NCBI RefSeq assembly: GCF_014170335.1
Contig: NZ_LZZS01000005.1
Coordinates: 372,001-436,000, forward strand
DNA from: Achromobacter sp. UMC46
GTDB taxonomy: Bacteria > Pseudomonadota > Gammaproteobacteria > Burkholderiales > Burkholderiaceae_B
Length of the DNA stretch: 64,000 nt
Direction of reading: 5' to 3'
A model generated the notes under the pieces. That model saw only the letters and a program-made list of their open reading frames with translations, was not told the origin of the DNA and searched no databases. Below are positions 1 through 9,738 of the stretch, piece after piece. Positions within the stretch are counted from its first letter, which is position 1; each line of letters opens with the position of its first letter. The position numbers and the translations under genes were made by a program.

Positions 1-299
1 TCCAGCGCGCCATAACCCATCGCGTCGAACACGCGGGCGGTATGACGGGCCACGTCGGCGGTCACCACGACCACGGCGCACGGCGATTCGGCCATGATGC
101 GGCGGGTAGCCTCGACCCCGTCCATCACCGGCATGATCAAGTCCATCAGCACCACGTCGGGGCGGTCGCGGGCGCACTGCGCCACGGCCTGTTCGCCGTC
201 GGACGCGACCCAGGCCACTTCCAGCCCGGGCTCCAACGCGATCGCGCGCCGCATGGTCTCGACCGCCATTTGCAGATCGTTGACGATCCCTATTCTCAC
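1..299 (-). CDS. wspF: WspF, CheB-type methylesterase/response regulator (partial, N-terminal receiver only)
   Basis: The 5' end of a CheB-like gene that runs off the left edge. The visible ~99 residues begin at a GTG codon (299-297) as VRIGIVND and form a receiver domain with the phospho-acceptor Asp at about residue 53 in [11 protein letters not shown]. WspF demethylates the WspA receptor and limits signalling through the Wsp pathway; the methylesterase half lies outside the window. The GTG overlaps the wspE stop (ACGTGA), so translation is coupled. Identity rests on the receiver sequence plus its position directly after wspE, the standard wspA-B-C-D-E-F-R order. WspR, the diguanylate cyclase output, would be expected just beyond the left edge but cannot be seen. 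Confidence 0.88.
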   Translation of the reverse strand, partial: MRIGIVNDLQMAVETMRRAIALEPGLEVAWVASDGEQAVAQCARDRPDVVLMDLIMPVMDGVEATRRIMAESPCAVVVVTADVARHTARVFDAMGYGAL

Positions 300-2605
300 G
301 TGAGTGCCTTTCCGATCAAGTCTTCGACGGCATCAAGCAGCGCATCGTCGTGGAAGCTGCCCTTGGCCAGATAGTAGTCGGCGCCGGCATCCAGCCCGCG
401 CCGCCGGTCTTCTTCGCGGTCCTTGTACGACACTACCATCACCGGCAGGCTTTGCAAGCGGGGGTCGCCCTTGATCCGGGACACGAGTTCGATGCCGTCC
501 ATGCGGGGCATGTCGACGTCGGTCACGACCAGGTCGAAATCCTCGCCACGCAGCATGTTCCAGCCGTCCATGCCGTCCACCGCCACGGCCACCTCGAAGC
601 CGCGGTTCAGCAGCAGCTTGCGTTCCAGCTCGCGCACCGTCAGGGAATCGTCCACCACCAGCACGCGCTTGCGGCGACGCGCCTGGACGACCGCCCCCCC
701 GCCGTCAACACGCGTCAGCCGCCCGCCTTCGATCAGTTTCTGGACCGACAGCAGCATGTCTTCGACATCCAGGATCAATAGCGGCGTGCCGTCGTCCATC
801 AAGGCGCCCGCCATCACGTCCTGCACCTTGCCCAGGCGCGGGTCCAGCGGCTGCACCACCAGCGTGCGTTCGCCCACATAGCGATCCACGGCAATGCCGT
901 AAAGCTTGTCGTGATCGCCCACGACCACGACGGCTACCGATTCCGCCGACGGCGCGGGCTCGCCCGCGCGCAGGATCTGGCGCGCGGACACCAGGCCGAT
1001 CTGCTTGTCCATGAAGCGGAAATGCTGATGGCCTTCCAGCTGTTCGATATCTTCCGAGCGCACCTGCAAGGCATGGCTGACGTAGGCCAGCGGGAAGGCG
1101 TAGATCTCTTCCTGCACCTCCACCAGCAGGCTGCGCACCACCGACAGCGACAAGGGCATTTCCAGCACGAAGCGGGTGCCCTGCCCAGTCGTCTGATGGA
1201 TGCGCACCGCGCCGCGCAACTGCCTCACCATGGTCTGCACGACGTCCAGGCCCACGCCGCGGCCCGAGATTTCGGTGACTTCGCCGCGCGTGCTGAAGCC
1301 CGACAGGAACAGGAATTCCAACAGTTCCGCCTCGCTCAGGCGAGCCGCCGTTTCGGCATTCGTCAGCTTGCGCTGCACGACTTCGACGCGCAGGCGGTCC
1401 AGCGATATGCCCGCCCCGTCGTCGCTCAGTTCAATCAGCAGCATGCCGGCCGCATGGCGCGCCACCAGCTTGATCAAGCCTTCCGGCGACTTGCCGGCGT
1501 CCATGCGGTCCATCGGCATTTCGATGCCGTGGTCCACCGCGTTGCGCAGCAGATGCATCAAGGGCGCATCCAGCTTTTCCAGGATGTCGCGGTCCACTTG
1601 CGTGGCGTCGCCCTCGATCTCCAGGCGCACCTGCTTGCCCAGCGAACGGCCAAGGTCCCGTACCATGCGGGCCATGCCGCCCAGCCCGTCGCCGAATGGC
1701 CGCATGCGGCAGGCCAGCGCCGTGTCGTACAAGCGCTGCGCCAGATGGCTCATGCGCCAACCGAACTCGTCGACTTCGCTGGTGCGTTGCACCAGCTCCT
1801 GCTGGCACTCCCCGACGATGCGCTGGGCATCGTCCAGCGCGGCCTGGACGCGCGCGTCCACCTGTTGGCCGGCCAGCGCCGCGCGCACTCCATCCAGCGC
1901 CTGCGCCGCCCCGGACTGCATGCGCCGCAGCCGCAGCATCGACGCGCCGAAGGGCCCGATCCAGTGGGATTCCACCAGCGTTTCACTGGACAGGCCCAGC
2001 AGTTTATTCAACGTATCCGCAGTCACGCGCAGGACGCGTTCGCCTTCGGAAAGGCCTTGATCCGAACTCCGGCGCACCATCGTTTGCGACGACGGCGGCG
2101 GAGCAAACACGGCCGCAGGCGCCTCGGGCGGCGCTTCCGGCGGGTCGTCCGCGCGCTTGATGGGCGGCAGGAAATCCGAGGGCCGGGGCGGACGCGGCGG
2201 CGCGGCAGGCGCCACGGGCGGCGCATTGGGCGCGTTGCTCAGGCGGGCGACCAGTTCATCGATCTCGCTGCCCAGCTCGACGCCCGGCGTGGCCACGCGC
2301 TGCAGCAAATCCGTGCCCATCAGCAAGGCGTCGATGTCGGTCGCCTGCAAGCGCAAGCGCCCTTCCTGCGCCGCCACCAGGCAGTCTTCCATGGCATGGG
2401 CGATACGCACCGCCGGGTGCAGGTCCACGATGCGGGCCGCCCCTTTCAGCGAATGTGCCGCACGCATGCAGGCTTCCAGTTGGGCGGCCGATGTCGGGTC
2501 ATGTTCCAACGCGAGCAGGCCGTTGTTCAGCACCTGCACCTGCGTGCGGGTCTCAAGCTGGAACAGCTCGAGGAGCGACGCGTCGCGCATCTCGTCCGGA
2601 TTCAC
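296..2605 (-). CDS. wspE: WspE, hybrid CheA-type histidine kinase with C-terminal receiver
   Basis: A 769-residue chemotaxis-type kinase. Domains in order: an Hpt domain with the phosphorylated His at about residue 51 ([11 protein letters not shown]), a Pro/Ala-rich linker near residues 140-200, a dimerisation region, a HATPase domain (N-box [12 protein letters not shown]-boxes SDDGAGIS and GRGVGLD), a CheW-like domain, and a receiver over the last ~125 residues ([12 protein letters not shown], acceptor Asp in [12 protein letters not shown]). It phosphorylates WspR and WspF in the Wsp surface-sensing pathway. An upstream in-frame ATG (2674) lies inside wspD; I prefer GTG 2605, whose GTGA overlaps the wspD stop and gives [15 protein letters not shown], which looks like the family N-terminus. 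ATG 2590 is an alternative. Confidence 0.9.
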   Translation of the reverse strand: MNPDEMRDASLLELFQLETRTQVQVLNNGLLALEHDPTSAAQLEACMRAAHSLKGAARIVDLHPAVRIAHAMEDCLVAAQEGRLRLQATDIDALLMGTDLLQRVATPGVELGSEIDELVARLSNAPNAPPVAPAAPPRPPRPSDFLPPIKRADDPPEAPPEAPAAVFAPPPSSQTMVRRSSDQGLSEGERVLRVTADTLNKLLGLSSETLVESHWIGPFGASMLRLRRMQSGAAQALDGVRAALAGQQVDARVQAALDDAQRIVGECQQELVQRTSEVDEFGWRMSHLAQRLYDTALACRMRPFGDGLGGMARMVRDLGRSLGKQVRLEIEGDATQVDRDILEKLDAPLMHLLRNAVDHGIEMPMDRMDAGKSPEGLIKLVARHAAGMLLIELSDDGAGISLDRLRVEVVQRKLTNAETAARLSEAELLEFLFLSGFSTRGEVTEISGRGVGLDVVQTMVRQLRGAVRIHQTTGQGTRFVLEMPLSLSVVRSLLVEVQEEIYAFPLAYVSHALQVRSEDIEQLEGHQHFRFMDKQIGLVSARQILRAGEPAPSAESVAVVVVGDHDKLYGIAVDRYVGERTLVVQPLDPRLGKVQDVMAGALMDDGTPLLILDVEDMLLSVQKLIEGGRLTRVDGGGAVVQARRRKRVLVVDDSLTVRELERKLLLNRGFEVAVAVDGMDGWNMLRGEDFDLVVTDVDMPRMDGIELVSRIKGDPRLQSLPVMVVSYKDREEDRRRGLDAGADYYLAKGSFHDDALLDAVEDLIGKALT

Positions 2606-3261
2606 GCCAGGCTCCGTTCCAAAGCTTGCATCAGCAAATTCTCGTCCAACACGCCCACACTGCGGCCGCCGCAACGCGCCAAGCCGCGTGAATACTTCAA
2701 GCTTGCGCCCTCCACGGTCGCCGGCAAGGGTTCCAGCGCCTCCAGGTCCACGGCGTGAATGCCCTCCACTTCGTCCACCGGCAGCACCACCGCGCGGCCC
2801 GCGCCGCCGAAGATCAGCATGCGGGCGGCGGTCCGCTCGCGCGTGTCGGCCACCCCGGTTTCCAGGCTGAGCAGACTCGCCAGCGAAACACAGACGGTCA
2901 GCGTGCCGCGCACGTTAGTCACCCCCAGCACCGCCGGATCCCGGCGATGCGGCAACGTCAGCACCGGGCGCGTACCCGCCACTTCGTCCAGCGACCGCGT
3001 GGGCAGGCCCAACCATTCCCGTCCCAGGCGGAACACCAGCAGCGACGACAACCGGGCGCTTTCGACCCGTTCCGGCTCATGGTCCTGCACGTCCATCTGC
3101 GGCGGCAGGCGGTCCAGGATGCGCTTGGCCGCCGCCGCGTAGACTGGACAGTTGCGGCAATGCACATGCCCAGGCAGCTGTCCGCAGCTTTTGTCGCCCC
3201 GGATGCCGATGCGGTTCCAGCAGTCGTCCACATCGGACAGCAGCGCAATGGATTCACTCAC
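2602..3261 (-). CDS. wspD: WspD, CheW-like coupling protein
   Basis: A 219-residue protein with a CheW fold over roughly residues 75-215 (RLGREWLGLPTRSLDEV, VLGVTNVRGTLTVCVSL). It couples the WspA receptor to the kinase WspE at the inner membrane. The N-terminus carries the WspD signature DDCWNRIGIRGDKSC followed by HCRNCPVY, giving cysteines at 14, 26, 35 and 38 that ordinary CheW proteins lack; their role is not known to me. The gene overlaps wspC by 8 nt upstream and wspE by 4 nt downstream, so it is a tightly coupled member of the wsp operon. Confidence 0.88.
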   Translation of the reverse strand: MSESIALLSDVDDCWNRIGIRGDKSCGQLPGHVHCRNCPVYAAAAKRILDRLPPQMDVQDHEPERVESARLSSLLVFRLGREWLGLPTRSLDEVAGTRPVLTLPHRRDPAVLGVTNVRGTLTVCVSLASLLSLETGVADTRERTAARMLIFGGAGRAVVLPVDEVEGIHAVDLEALEPLPATVEGASLKYSRGLARCGGRSVGVLDENLLMQALERSLA

Positions 3262-4531
3262 GTCGAGCCTCCTGTCGCGCCGCGCGCGCTTGCAGGCGGC
3301 GCGCGCCTTCCACGTCGCCCGCCGACGCGATCAGCGCGGCCAGATGCAGCAGCGCTTCGCGGTGGGTCGGGTCCAGGTACAGCGCCTTGCGGTAGGCGGC
3401 CTGCGCTTCGCGCGCATCACCGGCCGCGTCTTGCAGCAGGCCCAGCAGATGCAGCCCGTCGGCGCTGGCGCCATGGATTTCAAGATGCGCCCGGCATTGG
3501 GCCAAGGCGTCCTGCACGCGCCCCTGGTCCGCCATCGCCTCGATCTTGCGCAAGGAGGCGTCGGCGGTGCTAACGCCTGCGGCCGGCTCAGGTGCGGCCG
3601 GTGCCGGCGTAATCGCGGCGTGCGGCACGGGCAGGCGCGGGGCTGGCGGCTGCGACACCGGCCGCCGCGGCGGCGTCCAGGCGTGGACGATCGGCTTGGG
3701 CGGCGAGTAGGTCTCGGCGGGCGGCGGCATGGCCTGCGCCGAAAAGGCGAAAGACCGCGGCATCGGTACGGTCGGCAAGCGGCGCGCCGTCATCAGGCTG
3801 GTCTCGGCAGGCCCCACGAAAATCAGGCCGTCGCCGCGCGTAAAGCGCCGCAGCACCTGCACCGCCCGCTCTTGCGTGGCGGCATCGAAGTAGATCAGCA
3901 AGTTGCGGCAGAACACGAAATCGTAGGGCGCGGCGCCCAGCAGCAAGTTGGCGTCGAACAGGTTTCCCTGCTGAAAGCGCACCCGCTCCCTGGCCAGCGC
4001 CGACAATTGATAGCCGTCGGCCGTCTCGGTGAAGTGGCGGTCGCGATACGCCAGATCGTCGCCGCGGAAGGAATTGCGGCCATACACGCCTCGCCGCGCG
4101 AACTCGACCATGCGTTCGCTGATGTCCACCGCATCCACCTGGAAGCGGGCGGCGGGCACACCGGCGTCCAGCAAGGCCATGGCGATGGAGTGCGGCTCTT
4201 CGCCGCTGGAACACGGCACGCTCAGCACGCGCAGCACGCGGTCGTCGGTCGTGCCTGCGGCAAACAAACGTTCGCATGCCAGCGCCGCCATCGCAGCCTG
4301 CGACTCTGGATAGCGGAAAAACCAGGTTTCCGGCACGATCACGGCTTCGATCAACTGCTGCATTTCGGCAGGCGAGGTCTGCACCCGCATCAGATAGTCG
4401 CCTTCGTCCGCCGCGTTCACCGCGCCCATGCGGTGCCGGACCGCGCGTTCGACCGCGGCCTTGCCGATCGACCCGCTGTCCAAGCCCATCTTGCGCTTGA
4501 GCAAGGCGCTGAATTCGTCGACGAGCGTCAT
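3254..4531 (-). CDS. wspC: WspC, CheR-type receptor methyltransferase with TPR tail
   Basis: A 425-residue protein. The N-terminal ~270 residues form a CheR methyltransferase with the SAM-binding region VPCSSGEEPHSIAM and the CheR signature FVFCRNLLIYFD. A Pro-rich linker follows at about residues 275-325, then tetratricopeptide repeats to the C-terminus (LHLLGLLQDAAGDAREAQAA, ALYLDPTHREALLHLAALI). It methylates glutamates on the WspA receptor and opposes WspF. The TPR tail distinguishes WspC from a plain CheR. The start ATG sits 4 nt inside the wspB stop region (ATGA overlap at 4528-4531). Confidence 0.9.
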   Translation of the reverse strand: MTLVDEFSALLKRKMGLDSGSIGKAAVERAVRHRMGAVNAADEGDYLMRVQTSPAEMQQLIEAVIVPETWFFRYPESQAAMAALACERLFAAGTTDDRVLRVLSVPCSSGEEPHSIAMALLDAGVPAARFQVDAVDISERMVEFARRGVYGRNSFRGDDLAYRDRHFTETADGYQLSALARERVRFQQGNLFDANLLLGAAPYDFVFCRNLLIYFDAATQERAVQVLRRFTRGDGLIFVGPAETSLMTARRLPTVPMPRSFAFSAQAMPPPAETYSPPKPIVHAWTPPRRPVSQPPAPRLPVPHAAITPAPAAPEPAAGVSTADASLRKIEAMADQGRVQDALAQCRAHLEIHGASADGLHLLGLLQDAAGDAREAQAAYRKALYLDPTHREALLHLAALIASAGDVEGARRLQARAARQEARRE

Positions 4532-5097
4532 GGCGAAGCCTCGCCTTCATGGCTGTTGGCGGCAGGAAACAGCAGCGTCCGCACCGGGGCGGGCAACAGG
4601 TCGCCCACCTTGACGGCCTGCACCATGCCGCGTGCATCGCTCAGCACGGGCCCCAGGTACCGGGCGCCGGCGTTGTCCAGTCCGTATGGCCGGAACGCGG
4701 CCGGGTCGTAGTGCACCGTTTCGGTCGCCTGTTCCAGGATCAAACCCAGCAAACGGCCCTCCGCGTCCACGCCCGTTCCCGCCCCCGCATCCGGGCGAAA
4801 GCGCACCAGCGCCAGACGCGTGCTGGTCACCCTGACCGCGGCGCCGTGGCCGGCCAGCGCGCTCATGTCGATCACCGGCACGGGCACGCCGCGGCGGTCC
4901 AGCATGCCGGCCACCCATTCCGGCGTGGACGGCACCTGTTTCAGCGCGCGCAGGCCCAGCACTTCAACCACGTCCGCCGCATCCAGGGCATAGCGGTCTT
5001 CGCCGATGCGGAACAGCAGGTACAGCCGCCGCGCCGCGGCAAGCGCGGCACCCGGCTCGGGCAAAGAAGGGGCCAGCGCTGCCATGGCGGGGCTCAC
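4528..5097 (-). CDS. wspB: WspB, CheW-like coupling protein
   Basis: A 189-residue CheW-domain protein ([21 protein letters not shown] near residue 25, then [21 protein letters not shown]). It forms the second adaptor between WspA and WspE; Wsp systems use two CheW-like proteins, WspB and WspD. The start ATG overlaps the wspA stop by 4 nt (5094-5097) and its own stop overlaps wspC by 4 nt. It has no cysteine cluster of the kind seen in WspD. Confidence 0.88.
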   Translation of the reverse strand: MSPAMAALAPSLPEPGAALAAARRLYLLFRIGEDRYALDAADVVEVLGLRALKQVPSTPEWVAGMLDRRGVPVPVIDMSALAGHGAAVRVTSTRLALVRFRPDAGAGTGVDAEGRLLGLILEQATETVHYDPAAFRPYGLDNAGARYLGPVLSDARGMVQAVKVGDLLPAPVRTLLFPAANSHEGEASP

Positions 5098-6713
5098 ACC
5101 TTGAAACGCGACACGCCGCTGCGCAGGTCGTTGGCAACCAGCGTCAGCTCTTCGATGGCCAGGCTGGACTGGCGCAGGGATTCCACCGTCTGCTGGGCGG
5201 CGTCGCTCAGCTGCTGCAAGGCTTGATTGATCTGTTCGGCGCCCGTCGCCTGCGCCTGCATGCCTTCATTGACCATCTGCACGCGCGGCGCCAGCGTCTG
5301 CACCTGCTGGATGATCTGCGACAGCTGCTCGCCCACTTGCTGCATATCGGCCATGCCGCGGCGCACTTCTTCAGAGAACTTGTCCATCCCCATCACGCCC
5401 GCCGACACCGACGACTGGATCTCACGCACCATCTGCTCGATGTCGTAGGTCGCGACAGCGGTCTGGTCGGCCAAGCGGCGGATCTCGGTCGCCACCACGA
5501 CGAAGCCGCGGCCGTATTCGCCCGCCTTCTCGGCTTCGATCGCCGCGTTCAGCGACAAGAGGTTGGTCTGATCCGCCACTTTAGTGATCGTGGTGACCAC
5601 TTGCGTGATATTTCCGGCCTTCTCGTTCAAGATGGCCAGCTTGGCATTTACCGAACCGGCCGCGCCGACCACGTTGCGCATCGTGTCTTCCATGCGCGCC
5701 AATCCGACCTGCCCGCTGCCCGCCAGCGATGCCGTCTGTTCGGCGGCGCTGGACACTTCGGTCATGGTGCGGACCAGTTCGCGCGACGTCGCGGAAATCT
5801 CTCGGGAGGTCGCGCCGATCTCGGTCGTGGTGGCCGCCACTTCAGACGCCGTCGCCTGCTGCTGCTTGGACGTCGCGGCGATTTCGGTAACCGACGTCGC
5901 CACCTGCACGGCCGACCGCTGCGTCTTGCCCACGAGTCCCGTCAATTCATCGACCATGCCGTTGAAACCGGTTTCGATGGCGTTGAATTCATCCTTGCGC
6001 GCCAGCGACAGGCGGCGCGTCAGGTCGCCGCCGCCTGTGGACTCCAGCGTCTTGACGATATCGCGCATCGGGTTGGCGATGGCCCGCATCAGCAAAAAGC
6101 CGCATACGATGGCGGCGGCGATCGCCAGCGCCAGTGAGATCAGCATGCCGGCTTCGGCCGTGTCGACGGACTTCTGGATGCTGACCGCGGACTCGTCCGC
6201 CTGCTTCTTGTTTTCGGCCACCATCTTGGCCAGGATGTCACGGCCCTGGTAGAAGGCCGGCCGCAGTTCGGCCTTGATGCGCGCCTGCGCCTGGGCGATA
6301 TCGCCTGCCGCGGCCACCGACAGGATTTCGGCGCGGATACGCTTGTACTCCTGCAGTTCCTTTTCGAAGTCATCGAACATCTTGCGATCGTCGCCGCGCG
6401 AGATCGTGCGGCGGTACTGCACGATGTTCTCTTCCAACTGCTGGTCGTTCTTGGGCAACGTCTCCAGCGCGACGCGGCGTTCCCGATCGGTATCCGAGTT
6501 GTAGGCGTCCTGCACCACCACGAAGCCGGCAAACCAGGACGAGCGTATCGAAGTGCTGTAGTAGATGCCCGGCACCGCGTCGGTATTGATCGTGGCGACT
6601 TCTTCCTCGATGTGCAGCAAGCGCCGGTAATCCACCACCACCATCAGCGCCATGATGGCGAGGATGACCAGGAAGCTGGCCAGGATGCGCTGGCGGAGTG
6701 TCAGGTTCTTCAT
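5094..6713 (-). CDS. wspA: WspA, membrane-bound methyl-accepting chemotaxis-like receptor
   Basis: A 539-residue receptor and the first gene of the wsp operon. It has a short cytoplasmic start, TM1 at about residues 9-31 ([18 protein letters not shown]), a periplasmic four-helix-bundle-type sensor, TM2 at about 190-212 ([19 protein letters not shown]), a HAMP segment ([10 protein letters not shown]), and a long coiled-coil signalling domain with the conserved hairpin tip [20 protein letters not shown]. WspA responds to surface contact and drives c-di-GMP synthesis through WspE and WspR. I chose ATG 6713 ([11 protein letters not shown]), which places TM1 right after the start; an upstream in-frame codon at 6779 would add an unlikely 22-residue leader. 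The operon promoter should lie in 6714-6881. Confidence 0.9.
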   Translation of the reverse strand: MKNLTLRQRILASFLVILAIMALMVVVDYRRLLHIEEEVATINTDAVPGIYYSTSIRSSWFAGFVVVQDAYNSDTDRERRVALETLPKNDQQLEENIVQYRRTISRGDDRKMFDDFEKELQEYKRIRAEILSVAAAGDIAQAQARIKAELRPAFYQGRDILAKMVAENKKQADESAVSIQKSVDTAEAGMLISLALAIAAAIVCGFLLMRAIANPMRDIVKTLESTGGGDLTRRLSLARKDEFNAIETGFNGMVDELTGLVGKTQRSAVQVATSVTEIAATSKQQQATASEVAATTTEIGATSREISATSRELVRTMTEVSSAAEQTASLAGSGQVGLARMEDTMRNVVGAAGSVNAKLAILNEKAGNITQVVTTITKVADQTNLLSLNAAIEAEKAGEYGRGFVVVATEIRRLADQTAVATYDIEQMVREIQSSVSAGVMGMDKFSEEVRRGMADMQQVGEQLSQIIQQVQTLAPRVQMVNEGMQAQATGAEQINQALQQLSDAAQQTVESLRQSSLAIEELTLVANDLRSGVSRFKV

Positions 6714-6881
6714 GCCGGGAGCCCTTTGTGCAGGTATTTGACTAATTATTGCAAAGGCCTGGCCGGTCAGCCACGACATTGCAAGGGAAACCCTGATGAA
6801 CAGGCCCGTTCGTCGGAAAAAAGCAAAGTCCGCTTACAAGGCCTTGTATTTTACGGTGACAGTGCGTACCGGAGCCGTTTT

Positions 6882-8363
6882 TCAAGCAGATTCGCGCCAC
6901 AAGGCTTCCGGTTGCCGCGCCCCCACCCAGTCGCTGGCGTGCTCATAGGCATGCGCCAGGCGCAGCACATCCAGGTCAGCCTGGGGCGGCCCTACCAGCT
7001 GCATGCCCATCGGCAAGCCCTGCGCATTGAATCCGACCGGCACGCTGATCACCGGGCAGCCGGCCAGCGTCCACGGCGTCACGGTCTCCATCCAGCGGTG
7101 ATAGGTGTCCATGGGACGCCCGGCGATCTGCTTGGGCCAGTCCAGCGACGCGTCGAACGGAAAGACCTGCGCCGACGGCACGGCCAGGAAATCCACCTCG
7201 TCGAACATGCGCAATACGGTCTGATACCAGGCGCTGCGCTCTTGCGAGGCCTCGTAGACCTGCCGCGCCGTCATGCCCGCCAGCCCTTCCACTTCCCAGA
7301 TCAGCGCCGGCTTGACCAGCTTGCGGGTCTCGGGGTTGTCGACCAGCGCGTGGAACTGCCCGCCCACCATCAGGTGGCGGTGCGCCAGCCAGATGCGCCA
7401 CAACCGGTCGCCGGCGAAAGGCACCTGGTAGTCGACGATGTCGCACCCGGCGGAACCCAGCGTGGCCAGGGCCTGGCCGCACAGGTCCAGGATGCCCGGC
7501 TCCATCGCCAGATAGCCGTTCCAATCGCCCAGCCAGCCGATGCGCTTGCCGCGCAAATCGGCGTCCAGCGGCGCGGCGAACTGGGCCGGGTCGTCGCGCA
7601 GCGACAGCGGCGAGCGCTTGTCGTGGCCCGCCATCACGGACATCAGCAGCGCCACGTCGCGCGGCGTCCTGCCCATCGGCCCTTCGTAGGACAGCTGCTT
7701 CAAGAACACTTCAGGCGCGGGGCCAGAAGGCACGCGGCCCGCCGACGGGCGCATGCCGTAGACGTTGCAGAAGGCCGCCGGGTTGCGCAGCGACCCGCCG
7801 AAGTCGCTGCCGTCGGCCACGGGCAGCATGCGGGCGGCCAGGGCGGCGGCTGCCCCGCCGCTGCTGCCGCCGGCCGTCTTGGAGGGATCGTAGGGATTGC
7901 CGGTGGTGCCGTAGACCTTGTTGTAGGTGTGCGATCCCAGGCCGAACTCCGGCACGTTGCTGCGGCCGATGAAGATGGCGCCGGACGCCCGCATTCGTTC
8001 GACGATGATGGAATCGTGCGGCGTGACCAGATCCTTGTAGACCAGCGACCCCATGGAGGTGACCATGCCGCGCACCGCCGTCAGGTCCTTGGGGGCCTGC
8101 GGCATGCCATGCATCCAGCCCAGCCATTGGCCGGCATCCAGTTGCGCGTCGCGTTCCGCGGCCTCGCGCAACAGTTCATCCGAGTCGCGGCGCGCGACGA
8201 TGGCGTTGATCTTGGGATTAACGTGGTCGATGTGCGCCAGATAGGCGCGCATGACCTCGACGCAGGACAGTTCGCGCCGCCGGATCGCCTCCGACAGGGC
8301 GTGCGCCTGCATGGCGACGATAGGATCCAAGCTGGCGGGCGCGGCCGGCGTGACGGGGGGCAT
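6882..8363 (-). CDS. Amidase signature family hydrolase
   Basis: A 493-residue enzyme with a complete amidase-signature Ser-cisSer-Lys triad: Lys92 in QAPKDLTAV, Ser167 in TAGGSSGG, and nucleophile Ser191 in DFGGSLRNPA. The 24-residue spacing between the two serines is the normal one. Such proteins hydrolyse carboxamides, and family members range from aliphatic or aryl amidases to GatA; the absence of gatB/gatC neighbours and the free-standing position argue against GatA. It has no signal peptide, so it is cytoplasmic. The start ATG is preceded by a GGAG at good spacing. The substrate cannot be told from sequence. Confidence 0.85.
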   Translation of the reverse strand: MPPVTPAAPASLDPIVAMQAHALSEAIRRRELSCVEVMRAYLAHIDHVNPKINAIVARRDSDELLREAAERDAQLDAGQWLGWMHGMPQAPKDLTAVRGMVTSMGSLVYKDLVTPHDSIIVERMRASGAIFIGRSNVPEFGLGSHTYNKVYGTTGNPYDPSKTAGGSSGGAAAALAARMLPVADGSDFGGSLRNPAAFCNVYGMRPSAGRVPSGPAPEVFLKQLSYEGPMGRTPRDVALLMSVMAGHDKRSPLSLRDDPAQFAAPLDADLRGKRIGWLGDWNGYLAMEPGILDLCGQALATLGSAGCDIVDYQVPFAGDRLWRIWLAHRHLMVGGQFHALVDNPETRKLVKPALIWEVEGLAGMTARQVYEASQERSAWYQTVLRMFDEVDFLAVPSAQVFPFDASLDWPKQIAGRPMDTYHRWMETVTPWTLAGCPVISVPVGFNAQGLPMGMQLVGPPQADLDVLRLAHAYEHASDWVGARQPEALWRESA

Positions 8364-8480
8364 GCGGTCTCCTGGTTTGTCGTTTTAGGCGCCGGCGGCA
8401 AACCGTCCGGCGCAACCGACATACTACGCAAACCGGGCGGAACGCGCCCGCCCGGCAAGCTCTGCCGCCCATACCCTGCT

Positions 8481-8536
8481 TAGATTCGCCCGCTTAGATT
8501 CGCCCGCTTAGGTTCGCCCGCTTAGACCCGTCCGCT
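8481..8536. repeat. Four tandem copies of a 14-bp unit
   Basis: Four head-to-tail 14-mers: tagattcgcccgct twice exactly (8481-8494, 8495-8508), then taggttcgcccgct (8509-8522) and tagacccgtccgct (8523-8536). They sit in the 205-bp gap upstream of the leftward amidase and downstream of the leftward thioesterase, where no gene is seen. Perfect copies next to degraded ones suggest recent slippage. The rest of the gap (8364-8568) shows no clear terminator. Confidence 0.85.
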
Positions 8537-8568
8537 CAATCATGGCGGTTCCTTTTTCAGCCCGCTTT

Positions 8569-9072
8569 TCAACCCGCGGCAACGGCCGTCGCCGGCCGCG
8601 CGAACACCAGCAACGTGGACGTGGCGGAGGCCAGCAGGCGGCCCTGCGCATCCGTCAATTTGGCCTCGGCGTAGGCCACGCGCTGGCCCATCGACAAAAC
8701 CCTGCCTTCCGCGCGCAGCAAGCCGCTGTGGCGCGTGATGGCCTTGTGATAGGCCACTTTCAGTTCCAGTGTGGTGTAGGCCTGCTCGGCCGTCAGTTGG
8801 GAGTGCGCGGCGCAGCCGCAAGCCGAATCCAGCAGCGTAGCGGCGTACCCGCCATGCACCGTGCCGATCGGGTTGTAGGCCTGGGGCCCCGGGGTGCCGG
8901 CGAACACGGCACGTCCGGTATCCACTTCCACGAAGTCGAAGTCCAGCGTCACCATGATGCCGGGCTTGCGGCCGGACGCCAGCAAGGCGCGCAGTTGCGC
9001 CAGGCCGTCCAGGCCCGCGCCGGTCTCGTCGACCAGGCTCGGTTCGCGGTGGGGGGTCGAGTGGGATGTCAT
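8569..9072 (-). CDS. PaaI-family hotdog-fold thioesterase
   Basis: A 167-residue hotdog acyl-CoA thioesterase. The family signature is visible as NPIGTVHGGYAATLLDSACG at about residues 70-90, with the HGG turn and catalytic Asp. It probably hydrolyses an acyl- or aryl-CoA in the cytoplasm. The start ATG overlaps the stop of the upstream tetR by one base (TGATG at 9074-9070), so the two are cotranscribed and coupled; ATG 9078 would also be in frame. The regulator is therefore likely to control this enzyme and itself. The substrate is unknown. Confidence 0.85.
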   Translation of the reverse strand: MTSHSTPHREPSLVDETGAGLDGLAQLRALLASGRKPGIMVTLDFDFVEVDTGRAVFAGTPGPQAYNPIGTVHGGYAATLLDSACGCAAHSQLTAEQAYTTLELKVAYHKAITRHSGLLRAEGRVLSMGQRVAYAEAKLTDAQGRLLASATSTLLVFARPATAVAAG

Positions 9073-9662
9073 CAGCATTGCTCCAGGCCCAGCCGGGCCT
9101 TCAAGAGCCGGCGGGCGTCCGCCAGCATGGCATTCGCCCGGTGCGGATCGGTTTCGCAACGGGCCAGGGATACGGCGCCGACCAGTTCGGCCAGCACCGA
9201 ACGGGCCAGCGGTTCCGGATCGGCGTAGCCGGCCGTGGCCAGCCGCTCGGCCAAGGCCTGCACCAGCCGCCGCATGCCGGCGGCATAGGCCTCGCGGCAG
9301 GATTCGGACTGTCGCGGCAAGTCGGACGCCAGCGCCACCAGCGGGCAACCGTGGGCTCGCGCCTCGCGATGGGCATCCGACAAGTAGCTGTCCACGTAGG
9401 CGGCAAGGCCGTCGGCCGGCGTGCGGCCGTCCAGGCGCTTTTGGGCGCGTGCCAGCGCCTCGTCGAACATGTGTTCGATAGAGGCTTCGACCAGGGCATC
9501 CTTGGATTCGAAGTGCGCGTAGAAACCGCCGTGCGTCATGCCGGCCTGCCGCATCACGGCGGCCACGCCGACGCGGTCGGGGCCGTCGGCGCGCACCGCG
9601 TCGGCCGCCGTTTTCAGAATGCGTATCCGCGTTTCCCGCTTGTGTCCGTTGTCGTAGCGCAT
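9072..9662 (-). CDS. TetR-family repressor, probably autoregulated
   Basis: A 196-residue TetR-type regulator. The N-terminal helix-turn-helix spans about residues 10-55 (VAAVMRQAGMTHGGFYAHFESK), and the remaining helices form the ligand domain. It is the first gene of a two-gene unit with the thioesterase. Only 18 bases upstream of its ATG begins a 36-bp near-perfect palindrome (9680-9715), the expected autoregulatory operator. The ligand could be an acyl-CoA or an electrophile handled by the thioesterase, but that is inference from context only. Confidence 0.87.
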   Translation of the reverse strand: MRYDNGHKRETRIRILKTAADAVRADGPDRVGVAAVMRQAGMTHGGFYAHFESKDALVEASIEHMFDEALARAQKRLDGRTPADGLAAYVDSYLSDAHREARAHGCPLVALASDLPRQSESCREAYAAGMRRLVQALAERLATAGYADPEPLARSVLAELVGAVSLARCETDPHRANAMLADARRLLKARLGLEQC

Positions 9663-9679
9663 GACCGGCCTTGCCTTTA

Positions 9680-9715
9680 GATGATGATTGTCATATTAAT
9701 ATGACGATCATCATC
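9680..9715. promoter_or_regulatory. 36-bp palindromic operator upstream of tetR
   Basis: An inverted repeat of 18+18 bp with a single mismatched pair (9689/9706), centred on tcatattaatatga (9691-9704, perfect). Outer arms read gatgatgattg and its complement. It is AT-rich in a GC-rich region and overlaps the place where the tetR promoter must lie, so it is most likely the TetR operator. It also lies 24-60 bp past the stop of the leftward lysR, so a role as an RNA hairpin there is possible, but there is no T-run. Confidence 0.75.
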
Positions 9716-9738
9716 CTACAAGGCCGCTTCGCCCGGGC

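Noticed and set aside
911-2758. Long plus-strand open frame (615 codons) across wspE
   Set aside because: It is the antisense shadow of wspE: His/Gln/Arg/Ala-rich with no family resemblance, a product of high GC.
3152-4711. 519-codon plus-strand frame across wspC/wspD
   Set aside because: Antisense to clear wsp genes; low-complexity, basic composition and no motif.
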